DNA from: Romanomermis culicivorax
Lineage: Eukaryota > Nematoda > Enoplea > Mermithida > Mermithidae
DNA: 64,000 nt
Assembly: GCA_963922205.1 (NCBI GenBank)
Contig: CAWUHX010000216.1
Location: forward strand, 496,001-560,000
Direction: 5' to 3'
In this document: piece after piece, positions 1-10,915 of the stretch
Layout of the letters: every line of letters starts with the position of its first letter
How positions within the stretch are numbered: the stretch's first letter is position 1
Translations under genes and position numbers: made by a program
Notes under the pieces: generated by a model
The model's database searches: none
What the model saw: the letters and a program-made list of their open reading frames with translations, nothing else
Told to the model about the DNA's origin: nothing

Positions 1-216
<216 letters not shown>

Positions 217-232
217 AATTAGCTTTCCACAA

Positions 233-899
233 CCAGTAGGTGGTCTTACATCAATAGTATGAAATGTAGCTTCTTGACTATCAATTTAAATTTGCTTATT
301 TGATGTAAGAACAGCCTTAGGAGTATTTACCATCAAATCACCCATTAAAGCATGCTTTGGCCTAAAAAGTATCAAAACACGTCTTTTTGTCAAATCTGGA
401 TGGTCAAAAGAAAACCCATAAGTGCATTATCGTCCACATTCTTTGAAATTTGTTCAACTATATGTTGAAATGTTGGCGCAAGTTGAGCATCCATACATTC
501 AGTATTACGAAAGTTCAAAGAGTACTCACAACCCTCAGTATTTAAACATTCAATATTTACTGTACTAGGTGGACCTAACTCAAAAAAATCATCCGCAACA
601 AAAGATGTATTTGTTATACCCCCACTGCCAATCTGAACTGGTTCCTAAATTTCTTCTTCTTCATCAGAACCGTGTGGTGTATGAGTTTTGTACTGTTCAT
701 TTTCATCATCATCATAATCTAAAATAGTTCCTTCTTCATCTGAAATATCATTATTGAGCATTTTTTCTTCTTTCTCCGAAGTAATATCCTCCAAAGTCTC
801 AACAGCAACCAATTCCTCTTCTTCAGAAGTAATATCCCCTAAAATTTCCATATGTATGATGACCACATCTGAAGTGATATCCTCGTATATAGGTTTCAT
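233..899 (-). pseudogene. Decayed acidic reading frame, unrecognised
   Basis: Read leftward from an ATG at 899, an 84-residue frame is very rich in Glu and Asp and contains three imperfect copies of a motif like EDITSE. It stops at 645. Beyond the stop the same strand keeps protein-like text to about 233 (for example RPKHALMGDLM and DVRPPTGCGKL), broken by at least one frameshift and two further stops. This looks like an exon or mobile-element frame that has lost its reading frame. I recognise no family. The microsatellite abuts its downstream end. An intron-containing gene is an alternative, but no convincing splice sites were seen. Confidence 0.35.
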
Positions 900-1021
900 T
901 ATAAAGATTATTGAAACTAGAAAAAACTAGAAAACACAACTATTTACCAAAATTTATACGGTAATAATGAAAAAGTATTTTATAAATAGCAAAAACTACC
1001 AATTCTACAGTAGAGTTTTAA

Positions 1022-1530
1022 TTATTGTTTATAACCCTGTTGCTGTAGCTTTTCTTTTTACGATGGGCTTTAAAGACCTCTATAACTCATGAACATGTGG
1101 CTGTATCACTTCTTTAGCTTATTTTAATAGCACATATCCAGTTAAAACCAGTTGAAACACCTGTTTTACAGTACAACTCTAGTATTTTTGTTTTGATTCT
1201 TAATATTATGAAAGAACTGTAATAGTTGTTTATAAACCTTTTGTGCCATCTTTTCTTTTTATGGGGAAAAGCTTCAAAGACTGCTATAACTCATGCACAC
1301 TTGGCTATACCATTTTTCTAGCTTTGACCTTGAAGATTACTATAAAGCACAAACACAATTATTTTTTCTAGCTTCTAGATGTAGATGATAAAATAAAGGG
1401 CTACTGTATAACATATAGCCAGAATATTCAGTTTACTAATAACCCTGCTGCTTACGTAGACATTAAAATAACAGACTACTGTAGGATATATGGCTGGAAT
1501 ATTCATTATGCTTATAACCCTGCCTCTTAC
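1022..1530. repeat. Two pairs of imperfect direct repeats
   Basis: A unit of about 100 bp at 1024-1120 (gtttataaccctgttgctg ... tataactcatgaacatgtgg) recurs imperfectly at 1222-1325. A second unit at 1390-1450 (ggctactgtataacatatag ... ataaccctgctgcttac) recurs at 1466-1530, a period of about 76 bp. The region between the flanking broken frames has no coding potential that I can see. Confidence 0.6.
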
Positions 1531-1558
1531 TCTCTAAAATTTTAACCAATCTATACTC

Positions 1559-1903
1559 TTGGTACAAAAGCTACTTGTTTGTTTGTTGTTTTTCTTTCTC
1601 TCTTTAGCATATTCCCTCTATTCAACTCCTGAATACTTATTTTTAAAAATGGAACACCAATTTATGTTGGACAATAAGATGGCCTTATTCGTAGCGGTTG
1701 AGGGAAAATATGTGTTGATTTATTTTCATAACATTGACCCCAAAACAAAGGAGGCCTATGGTCATGGGCTCAAACTCATTCTACTGCAATATGGTATATT
1801 AGGTCGCAATGTCAACATTATCCAAAAGACATTATCCCATGGATGTCAATGCGGCATCAACCTTGGATATATGTTGGTTGAAAGCGATAAGGTTACAGTA
1901 TGA
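1559..1903 (+). pseudogene. Open frame without usable start, unrecognised
   Basis: A 114-codon open frame. It opens with TTG, not ATG; its first ATG is about 30 codons in. The N-terminal 20 residues are hydrophobic (LLVCLLFFFLSLAYSL) and would resemble a signal peptide if translated, but without a start codon this may be chance. The frame contains GCQCGIN and ends in a TGA. It may be an exon or the first piece of the broken coding stretch that continues on the same strand at 2170-2535. Family unknown. Confidence 0.25.
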
Positions 1904-2169
1904 TTTACTAATCTTTGTAATGGACCAATATGGAGTTTATCTAAAGAAGTGAGTTGATAATTTTTCTTTTAACAATTTTGAGGACTAAAATGTTTTTTCT
2001 TTCTTTCTTTCAAAGATTAAAATGTTTTTTCTTTAGCAATTTCATGAGTACAATGCATTAGCAATAAAACATCATACCACAACAACAATGATGAAACGCA
2101 AAACAATCAATGATGGTGACAATGATGATTAAACAAAAATTGCTAGAGAGGGTGGCCATGGAATAAAAA

Positions 2170-2535
2170 TTGTTTATACAAGGGGATGCTATGAAAATCG
2201 TTGGAGAAGGCTGCAATGCTACAAATATTGTTGGTGAAGGTGGCGATGCTACTGTAGATCAAATGGGAGTCAGCACTCAAATGACATTTGTTATTGAGCT
2301 CTTCATCGACTATGTCAAGGATCCAGACAACAATTCATCATGTGATATGAGTTTGCTGGATGCTGAAACCAAACGTATTTGCAAATTACGTGTTCCCGGT
2401 TTATATATTCCGTGGTTTTTTGATGAGCAAGTAGTAAAAGGTGAAAAATTGTTTGTAATTATATGTGCTGAACTGGCTAGACAAAACATTTTTAGGGGGG
2501 TACTGTTGTTGTGCAAAAGATGTAGGAATTGTTGA
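2170..2535 (+). pseudogene. Open frame with GEG-NAT repeats, unrecognised
   Basis: A 121-codon open frame on the same strand as the preceding one. It opens with TTG; an ATG follows 7 codons later. Near the start are two tandem copies of IVGEG-(C/G)-(N/D)AT. The middle part (DAETKRICKLRVPGLYIPW) reads like real protein with balanced composition, and the end has CKRCRNC. Downstream to 2800, protein-like text continues in other frames with many stops. This suggests a decayed gene or transposon frame spanning about 1.5-3.5 kb on the plus strand. I do not recognise the family. Confidence 0.25.
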
Positions 2536-3199
2536 GGATCATCAGTATCTGGGGTGTCATTCCATGTATAATAATGCAATTATATCAACATTTGATCATT
2601 TGTATGAAAAGATGAGGGTTATTATTGACTGTTTTGAGTATGTTATAGGTGAGATTCAAGGTTACTATTGTCTTCACGCTTTTAAATAGAAGATTGATAT
2701 ATTCAGCTGTATTCCACTTACAAGTACTGGTCATAAGATTGTTAAGGATACTGTAGCTTATTTTATTGATGAAGGCTATAGTTATGATTTTCATGATGAT
2801 GTTGTTATCAAAACACTGTGTAAGTGTATTAATTTTAAATTGTAAAGTTTTATATACTCATATTATAGTTTTTGTATGCTTAATTAATTAATTAATTAAC
2901 ATTTGATATATTTCCATATACCTTTGTGTGTATCTTATTATTTTTGCAAACAATAATCATGTGTTACTGTAATACTATTTTGTTTTATTCAATCATCTAG
3001 TTTTAATGCTTCACGCCAGTATGGTGTTCTATGTAACTATTAATGCTTTATTTTATTGTAATTTCTGTAATTATAAATAACAATCCACTTAAATAAAATC
3101 ATTTTAAAAATTGCTCAAGTAAAAGTGGCTGGTTTTTGTTGAGAGAGAGAGAGAAAGAGAAAGTGTATTATATATTTTATATATATACACCCATTTATT

Positions 3200-3514
3200 T
3201 GCATAGTTTCTGCTCCAACAAAATCAGGAGAAACTCAATTTGTTAAAAAATTGGTAATTTTTGTAAAAGAAATAATTCACCCTGCTCCTGTGAAAATTTA
3301 TTGGTGTTATTCGGAATGGCAAGAAGCTTTTGATGATTTAGTTCAAAAATGTTCTTATGTGGGATTTATTGAAGGTTCATCTGACTTCGATGGGGGCTGT
3401 GTAGGGATAGGACAAACTGTAAGAAAAACCCAAGAATTAATTATTCTTTTATTACAATTAATTACACGATTAATTTTAGAGGTTAACCATGCAGAAGACG
3501 TCCAACTTGGCTGA
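3200..3514 (+). pseudogene. P-loop NTPase-like fragment
   Basis: Reading from about 3208 the frame gives APTKSGET followed by a short helix-like stretch and then IYWCYSEWQEAFDDL and GFIEGSSDF. APTKSGET resembles a Walker A loop (GxxxxGK[ST]) whose final Lys has become Glu, so ATP binding would be impaired. A P-loop followed by a Tyr/Trp-rich strand and an F-x-EG turn reminds me of P-loop proteins carried by eukaryotic DNA transposons, but that is recollection and not a match I can run. The frame ends at 3514. It is downstream of, and on the same strand as, the two broken frames at 1.56-2.54 kb, so all three may be relics of one element. Confidence 0.35.
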
Positions 3515-3734
3515 TAAAATGTCTTAAAAATCCGTCAAGCCCCATATCTGTTGTTCACTAGCTTCAAGACAAACATCCGGGACTTTGGCTATATTTTTCT
3601 CATAAATAAAGCAATTTGCATAAAACTTGGCGTGTAGCTTACGGATATGTTAAGTTACAAAATTTAAACATTTCATTAAATTCTCTCAATGTAAAGTAAA
3701 GTTATAGCCTAAAGTGCACTGTACCTTTTTTTGA

Positions 3735-3840
3735 ATCACCATGTATAACATGGTATATATGTTATAACATCGGATGTGTTATAATATGAATATGTTATAA
3801 CATAGGATATGTTATAGCAGATATGATGTTATAATATATG
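3735..3840. repeat. TTATAACA / TGTTATAA palindromic cluster
   Basis: At least five copies of (A)TGTTATAA or its complement TTATAACA within about 100 bases, each embedded in a unit of roughly 25 bp. The unit is itself nearly palindromic, so the tract could form small hairpins. Confidence 0.6.
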
Positions 3841-6312
3841 TATCTCTTTAAAAACATGAGCATGGCCAGCCCCAAAATTGTGTTTTCCTCTAAAGCCTTA
3901 CAGTTTTATGGTTTCAGAATTTTACTTGGAAAATTATGCAAAAAAATTAGCCCATGGCGAACTAAAAGTTGACTGCTTGATAAAAATTTTTTCCTAGACA
4001 ATGAATATCGTGTCCTGAATATAATGCTCAAGCATAGGAAATCCATTAAAAAGTTGACCAGTATGTAAAAATGTAGAAAAAGTTGGCTTATAGTCAACAA
4101 GGAAGTTGAGTGCTTAGAAAAAGTTTCTACACAATAATGAAGGTTGCCTGGATGCAACAAAAAAATTGGTCAGACATAACTTTTGCTCCCTTCACTTTTT
4201 GAGGTTTGTGGAGGGGAGCGTATAAAATTTTAAGCCTTGTTGTTCTGTGACAGAGAATTGGGAGTAAGAAAAACTCATTTATTCACATTTCCCTGCTCAA
4301 TAATATATATTTATTTTACATTATCATTATCAGGACTTATCTTTCTTGTGTTGTGCCTGCTTCAATATGGTTGTTGTTCTTTATATCAACAGAAATTTTT
4401 TTAGATGCAGTTTTCATTCCTTGCAGTAAATGAACAGTTCAAGCATTGAAGTTGAATACATTGAACAACTTGCGAACCTATGCCTATCAATGAAAAAAAA
4501 GAAGAAATTTGAACTGAAAGAAAATGATGTAGACTATGAAAAGTAGCAAAGCAACATGAGTTTTTAGATTAGGCAGATACTGGCTCAGGCACACATCACA
4601 TGAAATGAAAGATAATTAAAAACTCAGGTAAGGTGGGTAAAGCCCTCCATTCAGACTCAGCCTAATGTTATGTTTAGGGGTCTCTCTCTACTTTTGTTCA
4701 AAGACATCAGCAATATGACTAAAGAGTCTTTTGGCTTGTACCAAACTAGCTATCATAGGTCACTAAAATGAGCTTCTTATTGGTAAAGGCTGATACAGTG
4801 CAACAGTTCTTTAGTAGAGCTTAACACAATCTTCAGTTGCAATTCAGAAACTGGAATCCAACAGCTTGCACTTCGAAACATACCAGAGTACTCCAGAAAA
4901 CCTTACCAAATGGCTCTTGTAAAAATTGGCAATACGCTGCAGCAGGAGAATATATGACCTATTAAAAAACTCGATGGACACTAAACAATCAATAAACAAA
5001 CACCAACTGGCTGTTCCACTTTACTGGGGGTAAAATGACAATAACAAAATAAAGGCTGGTGGCTTGCACAAAATACATAAAATGGTGAGAATGATCACCA
5101 CATGTCACATATCGCCTTTTAAAGGCAATCATGTTGGTGTAATGACCCCTTCTCACTACTTCCAAAATTTGCATGGATGGAATGCCCGCTACTGTAAGTG
5201 CATCCCCAAAATCCCCCGGGACTTAAAACTGACCAATCGGAGGTGAGGAAGGAAACTGTGATGAGGAATTTGACCTTCTACGGTGTGACTCACTACTGCA
5301 TCCCAACTTCATAAAAGATTGTGACCAGACCCCAAAAAGTGTATGGGTTGTAATCATCATGACCTGACCCTGAAGCGTGTGCCAGTCATGATAACCCCCA
5401 ATGTCGAGTATTCTTACAAGGTTACACAGGTCTGTCCACTGAGATGCTGTGGCATGATTGATCATTGATCAAGCACCTGATGGATCAATGACTCCACATC
5501 AGCTTGACTTCCTATGGCTCTGCCAGCATGCCTTAGGGCTCCTGGGTACTGTCCTCCACAGTTGAGTGTTTTGTCCCATTAAGTAATGTGGAGTGTCTTT
5601 GGCAGCAGGTCCATGTATCCTGCACAACTGCATTGTTATCACCCTTTCTACCAGCGTAGTGGGTACCATTTTTCAGTTTAAAAAATCTAAATAAAATATA
5701 CAATCCCATAAAAAACAACAATAGTATTTAAGATAATTTGAAATCAAGAATAAATGTATGATATGCACATAAATGAATTTTAAAAGATGAACAGCAAATC
5801 AAAAAGTGTTTTCAAATTTGAATTTGGGAATTTATGAATTTTGAATAAAAATTGAATGAAATTGAAAGAAAATTCGAATTTCTGACCAAAATTGTTGCAG
5901 TTAGATTACTGCTGTTATCCACCATCTTTTAACTGCTACTGTATCCTGGTATCTGTGATGGTATTTTCAGCTTGGTTATGATATTTCTAGCTCCATAGCC
6001 TCTTTTCCAGTGTACACTCTAACCTTTCAACATGAGCCGTTTTTCTGTTCCAGGGATACAAAATTCAATGTGATCTAGACTTCACTCCAAACATCGAGTT
6101 CCCCAAGCAACCATGGTTGCAATGCAGAGTCCTATTGGTTTCATGCCATCATCTGGTCACAAATGGGGTCATTGCTGCTTTGCAGATATACCTGCAGTTA
6201 CAGCTTGACTTACCATAAACATGAATAACTTGTCATTTAGATTTGACTCAAATCTCTATGGAAATATACACATCACATTCCACCATTAGCAACTTCAATG
6301 CACGGTAAAATT
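3841..6312. other. No gene recognised
   Basis: AT-rich sequence with only short open frames whose composition looks random. The sub-region 5200-5650 is less AT-rich and has more complex sequence, but I find no protein family, RNA gene or element terminus in it. Confidence 0.6.
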
Positions 6313-6320
6313 GTTATTAG

Positions 6321-7297
6321 GGCGTATTCCTAAAACAGCATTTCCTAAAACAGCGTTTCCTAAAAGAGCGTTTCCTAAAACAGCGTTTCCTAAAACAGTG
6401 GATTCCTAAAACAGCGATTCCTAAAACAGCGGATTCCTAAAACAGCGTTTCCTAAAACAGCGGATTCCTAAAACAGTGTTTCCTAAAACAGCGGATTCCT
6501 AAAACAGCGTTTCCTAAAACAGCAGATTCCTAAAACAGCATTTTCCTACACTAAAAAGATATGGGTTAAATCACAATGATGTGTTTCCCAAGGTATGCAT
6601 TGCAAAGCTACCTCCAGAAGTGCTGTAAAGTGAAGTGTGTACATATTGTGCAAGTGTTAGTCACTTTTTCATTTATTAATAACTGTTTTTTGAAAATGGA
6701 CGTGTTTAAGACTCAGAAAAATAGTGAATGTTTAAGCTTAGCTGGCTATTGTTATAGAATTGATTACCGAAAGCCTGAAAAAATAAAAAGCTACTAAAAT
6801 TTTGCTTGCATCAATTGACACTTTTCCATTTTGAATGAAAAATAGCGAATTTTGCAGTGATTAAACCTCCATGCATTTGCATATGGATAAGACACATCGT
6901 TGGAGAACAATTGCAAAGATAGTGGATATACGCCAATGACTACATATTTACTAAGTTAATGGTTAGTCAATGTTCGTTTATTATGTAACAAAAACAGACA
7001 CTCTTCATTTATAAAAGCACGATCTGAGCAAAATAAACTTTTTCAACAGCGATCTAGTGTAAAGAAACTGAATGACAAATTGTGCCCATATATCATATAC
7101 TAGGAAAGGCTGTTTTAGGACAATGCTGTTTTAGGAAACACTGTTTTAGGAGAACGCTGTTTTAGGAAACGCTGTTTTAGGAATCCGCTGTTTTAGGAAA
7201 CGCTGTTTTAGGAATCCACTGTTTTAGGAAACGCTGTTTTAGGAATCCGCTGTTTTAGGAAACACTGTTTTAGGAACTGCTGTTTTAGACCTAAACC
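6321..7297. mobile_element. Foldback-type DNA element, 977 bp
   Basis: The left arm (6321 to about 6547) is a tandem array of 13-16 bp units, mostly TTCCTAAAACAGCG. The right arm (about 7110 to 7297) is the inverted array, GCTGTTTTAGGAA. The spacer of about 560 bp has no repeat and no convincing gene. The element is flanked on both sides by gttattag (6313-6320 and 7298-7305), an 8-bp target site duplication. Termini are GGCGTATTCC-TAAAACAGCA on the left and GG-TTTAGGTC-TAAAACAGCA on the reverse complement of the right. Inverted arms made of direct repeats are the hallmark of foldback elements. No transposase is present, so it is non-autonomous. The superfamily cannot be set; 8-bp duplications occur in hAT and Merlin groups among others. 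Confidence 0.8.
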
Positions 7298-7392
7298 GTT
7301 ATTAGTAGGTGCCATAGTAACAGATATTGGTTGACCAGTAAGACAGAGAGGAGAATTCCACCTTTACAGATACCCGCACTCCATTCAAACTA

Positions 7393-8759
7393 TCATACCA
7401 CTCGACCCTGCATTGTCTCTGTCCAATTATCTATTGACAACTCCATGCCTCGGAACCCCAAAAATTGATTTAGATAGATTCCCTCCATGTTCAATTTTGA
7501 AAATAGAAAAATTGAAACCGAGGGCTTTAAATATGTAGCATCAATGCAAATAGTTTGGTCGTTGACAAATTTCAAAGTTCTGGCATTTCTGCCATGACAC
7601 TGTAATTTTACCTTGACTTCTACATAGCATACTCGGTCTGACACATTTTGGTTCTCATTTGCATTTTGGTTGCCCATTAAGCAGTATGAGCATGAAGTCA
7701 TCATTCCCATAGCACCAAGAATGGACTGGCTTTTCCCACTAAAAAAATTAAAAAAATTAACCCACCGTCAGCATAGAAGAGAAAATTTCATTCATTGCTG
7801 ACATCCTAACTGACATGCCTGATGTGATCGTCCAACACACTCATGATCGAGCACAAATTGTTCACTCATTTTCTTAGTTTGGAAAAAATCTAAATGTCTT
7901 AAAATTTCTAATGACAAGATTAGAGTAGTGAGACAAGCTTGAAAATTCGAGAGTAGAAGAAGAAAATATAAAAATTTGATTTTGGGTACACAAATGTTTC
8001 AAAACTTGAATTGTAACTATACAGAAATAAAAACTAAAGTTCTGAACCTCTATGTCAATGGCACGAACTGCTATAAAGTGCTTTTCCTTTTTTTGGACAA
8101 TTATGGCATCTTTGGCATTCATATCACCTTTCTCCATCGAACCTCCTCTTGAACATGAATACCTCATTGACCTTGAGGTGACTCATTTCCAAATTACAAT
8201 TCTCAGTTCTTTCAAAAATCATCTGGTCTTGTAACTTCTGAGGCTGTTTTACCATATTCAGGTGTTCAACTTCCTCTGTTTGAGTCCAATCTGACCTGAA
8301 GTGAAATTTGAATTCAAACATCTCTTTCTTTAACAATTCTCCATTCATTTTCTTCACTTTCACTTCAACCCTCTGTGGCATTTTATCCTGTACAATGATG
8401 TTGCTCATTATTTCTGATCCCTTCTTTCCACTTTTGTTTTCTTTCCTAGCTATCATATTTTCTCCACAATTAGCTTTCAGATCTGTCCCAGTAGACATGA
8501 CTGATTGCTTCTGTTGTTCAGATAACAGCCTTGAAATAGGAATGATGAAATAAAACTTTTGACTCAAAGGTAGTAATTGCTGGATATGCTGAATATTAAG
8601 GTTCTCTATTCTGATAAATTCCTGAAAATTTGCAGACCATTGATATCCATCCTGATTTGCAGTGTTGTTAGGCTGCTGTGGGTGAAGATTGATGTAACTG
8701 GCCTTTGGGTTTAGACAAAGGAAGTTGCAACAGTTCTGACCAAAGGCTAACAAAAACAA
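7393..8759 (-). pseudogene. Decayed reading frames downstream of gag relic
   Basis: Three successive minus-strand frames (8759-8124, 8167-7874, 7710-7393) contain protein-like sequence but are in different phases. The largest (211 codons) is rich in Lys and Glu in its middle, the usual look of a retroelement linker. The last one carries GMMTSCSYC and LGFRGMELSIDNW. They lie downstream of the minus-strand gag relic at 9297-10703 and may be the post-gag part of the same dead element. I see no aspartic protease triad, no reverse transcriptase motif and no integrase finger here, so assignment rests on position only. Confidence 0.35.
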
Positions 8760-9296
8760 TAAACTAAGAACTCTCCCAGACGTTTCACCAGATACTCGCC
8801 ATAACCTTCACCAAACCTCAGGCAGAACACCTTGGCACATAACCTCAGGAGATCCTACCCAAGTCTCCACACCTAATCTTAAAAGAGCCTCTACTACGCT
8901 CACAAAACAAAACAATTACCGGCTCAATTTGTTTTGGGTGACGATGATCGACGCCAAAAGAAAAAAACAATAATAAAAAATATTATAATCAAAGGCGATG
9001 GCGGCGACGCTCCACGAAACCATAATATTTTAACACTGATCAACAAACACAAAAAACGTGAAATAGTGGCAGCATTTATCTATGCAAATATTCTTTTTCT
9101 TTTCGCCACTTTTCGCTGCGTCCAACCACCTGCGCACCAATGCCGGAAGCTGAACACATTTACCTGAGGCAACCCCAACAGTATTTCCAAGGTATCTGAT
9201 GAAATTGGCCCTATCAACATTTGCTGCATCACTACCTACAGTGTATCTAGACTGTCCACTAAGACCAAATCTACTGTCTCCACCATATTCATTTTC
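8760..9296. other. Spacer between relic frames
   Basis: Between the zinc-knuckle frame and the downstream frames. It contains a short GC-richer patch at 8990-9020 (ggcgatggcggcgacgctcc) unlike its surroundings. A 77-codon plus-strand open frame here starts with TTG and is Lys/Arg-rich; I do not consider it a gene. Confidence 0.4.
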
Positions 9297-10703
9297 TCAC
9301 TTTGTCTCTTGTCTGTTCCTAATGAAATTCAGGCTTTGACAGTCCAAGGTATCATGGGTGTAATTCCTATGGTAATTACAGTATGGCTTCTTGACCTTTC
9401 TACCTTGTTGATTCAAGATTTTTCCCTCTTCAACAGTTGCAGTCAAGTCTTTTAAAGCTTGGCTGTTAGCTATAGTCCTTTCACACAAACACTTGAAGCT
9501 TTGCATCATCTCGGCAAGCATTATATCTTCAGTATGAGGGATTAACTATGAGGTTCATCTAAGTTCATTCCTGATTCAGAAATATGCTTTTGAATCGCCT
9601 GTAAAGCCATATTCTCATTTGAAGTATCAGCTGTAGGGCATAAAGTGAAATGTTTCTGTCAGCATCAGCTGGACGTTCTTGCCTCTTCTCCTTTACCACA
9701 CTTGAAACGTTCTTTCCTTCATAAATTTTGGAAGCAAGAAAGTTCCACTTTTCAATCTTATATACTTCCTCAGCAAGATCATGCCAAAGGTTTCAAACTC
9801 ATTAGTCTGATCTTGCAACTCCATCTGTAGCTCTTCTGAACTCTTATACATGAGTGTCTCAATGATCAAGCCATTTCTAAAGTCTTCTGACTGGTTAGCA
9901 TAAATTACTTCTAGCAACTCACTAATTCTCATGAGATATTGAACTGGATGCTCATCAGGTTTCATTTCAATATCGGACAGTTTTCTCTTCTGCATCCAAT
10001 ATTGAATCATGATGCATACACTTGAATGATTTTCTTTTTAGTGATACTGTAAGTAGTACAGCGTTTGAGTATACTCTTTGGTACACCTTTGGAAAGTCTT
10101 CATAGTGCCACAATTTCGATCCTGTCTAGAGTATTCAGCAGAGATTCTCCTTCTAGCTCCTTGAGAAAAGTGACTACTGGTGGCTCTGTCATGTCATCTA
10201 GAACTAACTTTGGCTGAAACAGTAAACTCAAGTCTATTAAAGGAGGAATCAGATCGATCAGAATCTGACATATCACTTTTGATCTTCCTTGATCTATGCT
10301 TTCTCTTTCCAGCTTTTTTGTTACTGACTTGATCACTTTCTGTTGCTGCATCACTTATTTCTTGAAAATTTTCTCTCACTGTATGGCATTCAGCTTTTGG
10401 GCTGATTTGCCTTTTAGCTTGAGATTTTTTCGTGACAACAGTGGATGAAGCAATATTAGACAACACCATGATTTTTTGCACTGACTCATCTACTCTGGAC
10501 TGCTGCAACATTTGGTCATCAGCAATTGTCTTTGCAGACATCATTGGCAAATTTTCTCCCACACTACTGATTAGCAGGTCATCCTGACTCAAAACTACTG
10601 ATCTCAGATGTTCACCACTCACCATTGATTCCTGATATTTGTCACCATTGATCTTGGACAATATGGCAAATAATGAAGTGATCATTGACTGCATCCTCTC
10701 CAT
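9297..10703 (-). pseudogene. Decayed Ty3/Gypsy-type gag
   Basis: Four minus-strand frames in succession (10703-10194, 10354-10100, 10010-9693, 9521-9297) form one broken gag. The first is Ser/Lys-rich with a basic KRKHRSRK run. The third reads like capsid (PVQYLMRISELLEVIYANQ). The last ends in a zinc knuckle of the CX2HX4HX4C type at 9339-9380 (Cys48, His51, His56, Cys61 of that frame), preceded by KKPYCNYH. The same knuckle form is present in elements E and P of this window, so this is a distant relative. The gag is split by several frameshifts and stops. No LTR was recognised on either side. The element is older than E, M and P, judging by how broken it is. Confidence 0.6.
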
Positions 10704-10854
10704 ATTTTGATTGATTTTCTGGCATCAATCATAATCAAATCCATGGTACATTGGCAAATTTTGATGACAATAATTATCGTAATTTGATGGCAGTTATTTC
10801 ATAAAATTGTGTGAAACCTCCTAGAATATTTTGAAACAATGACTCAAGGATTTA

Positions 10855-10915
10855 CCTACTTACCTACCTACCTATCCACTTACCTACCTACATACCTACC
10901 TACATACATACATGC
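10855..10915. repeat. (TACC/TACT)n simple repeat
   Basis: Imperfect tetranucleotide repeat, ctacctac with some ctac-ttac and atacatac variants, about 60 bp. Confidence 0.85.

Noticed and set aside
1559-1903. Secreted host protein with a signal peptide
   Set aside because: The hydrophobic start has no ATG; the first ATG is downstream of it.
6321-7297. CRISPR-like repeats
   Set aside because: Units are 13-16 bp, directly abutting without unique spacers, and inverted between the two ends with an 8-bp duplication. This is a foldback element in eukaryotic DNA.
9645-9830. Plus-strand small frames across 8.0-9.9 kb
   Set aside because: They lie opposite the broken gag and post-gag frames of the minus strand and resemble nothing.
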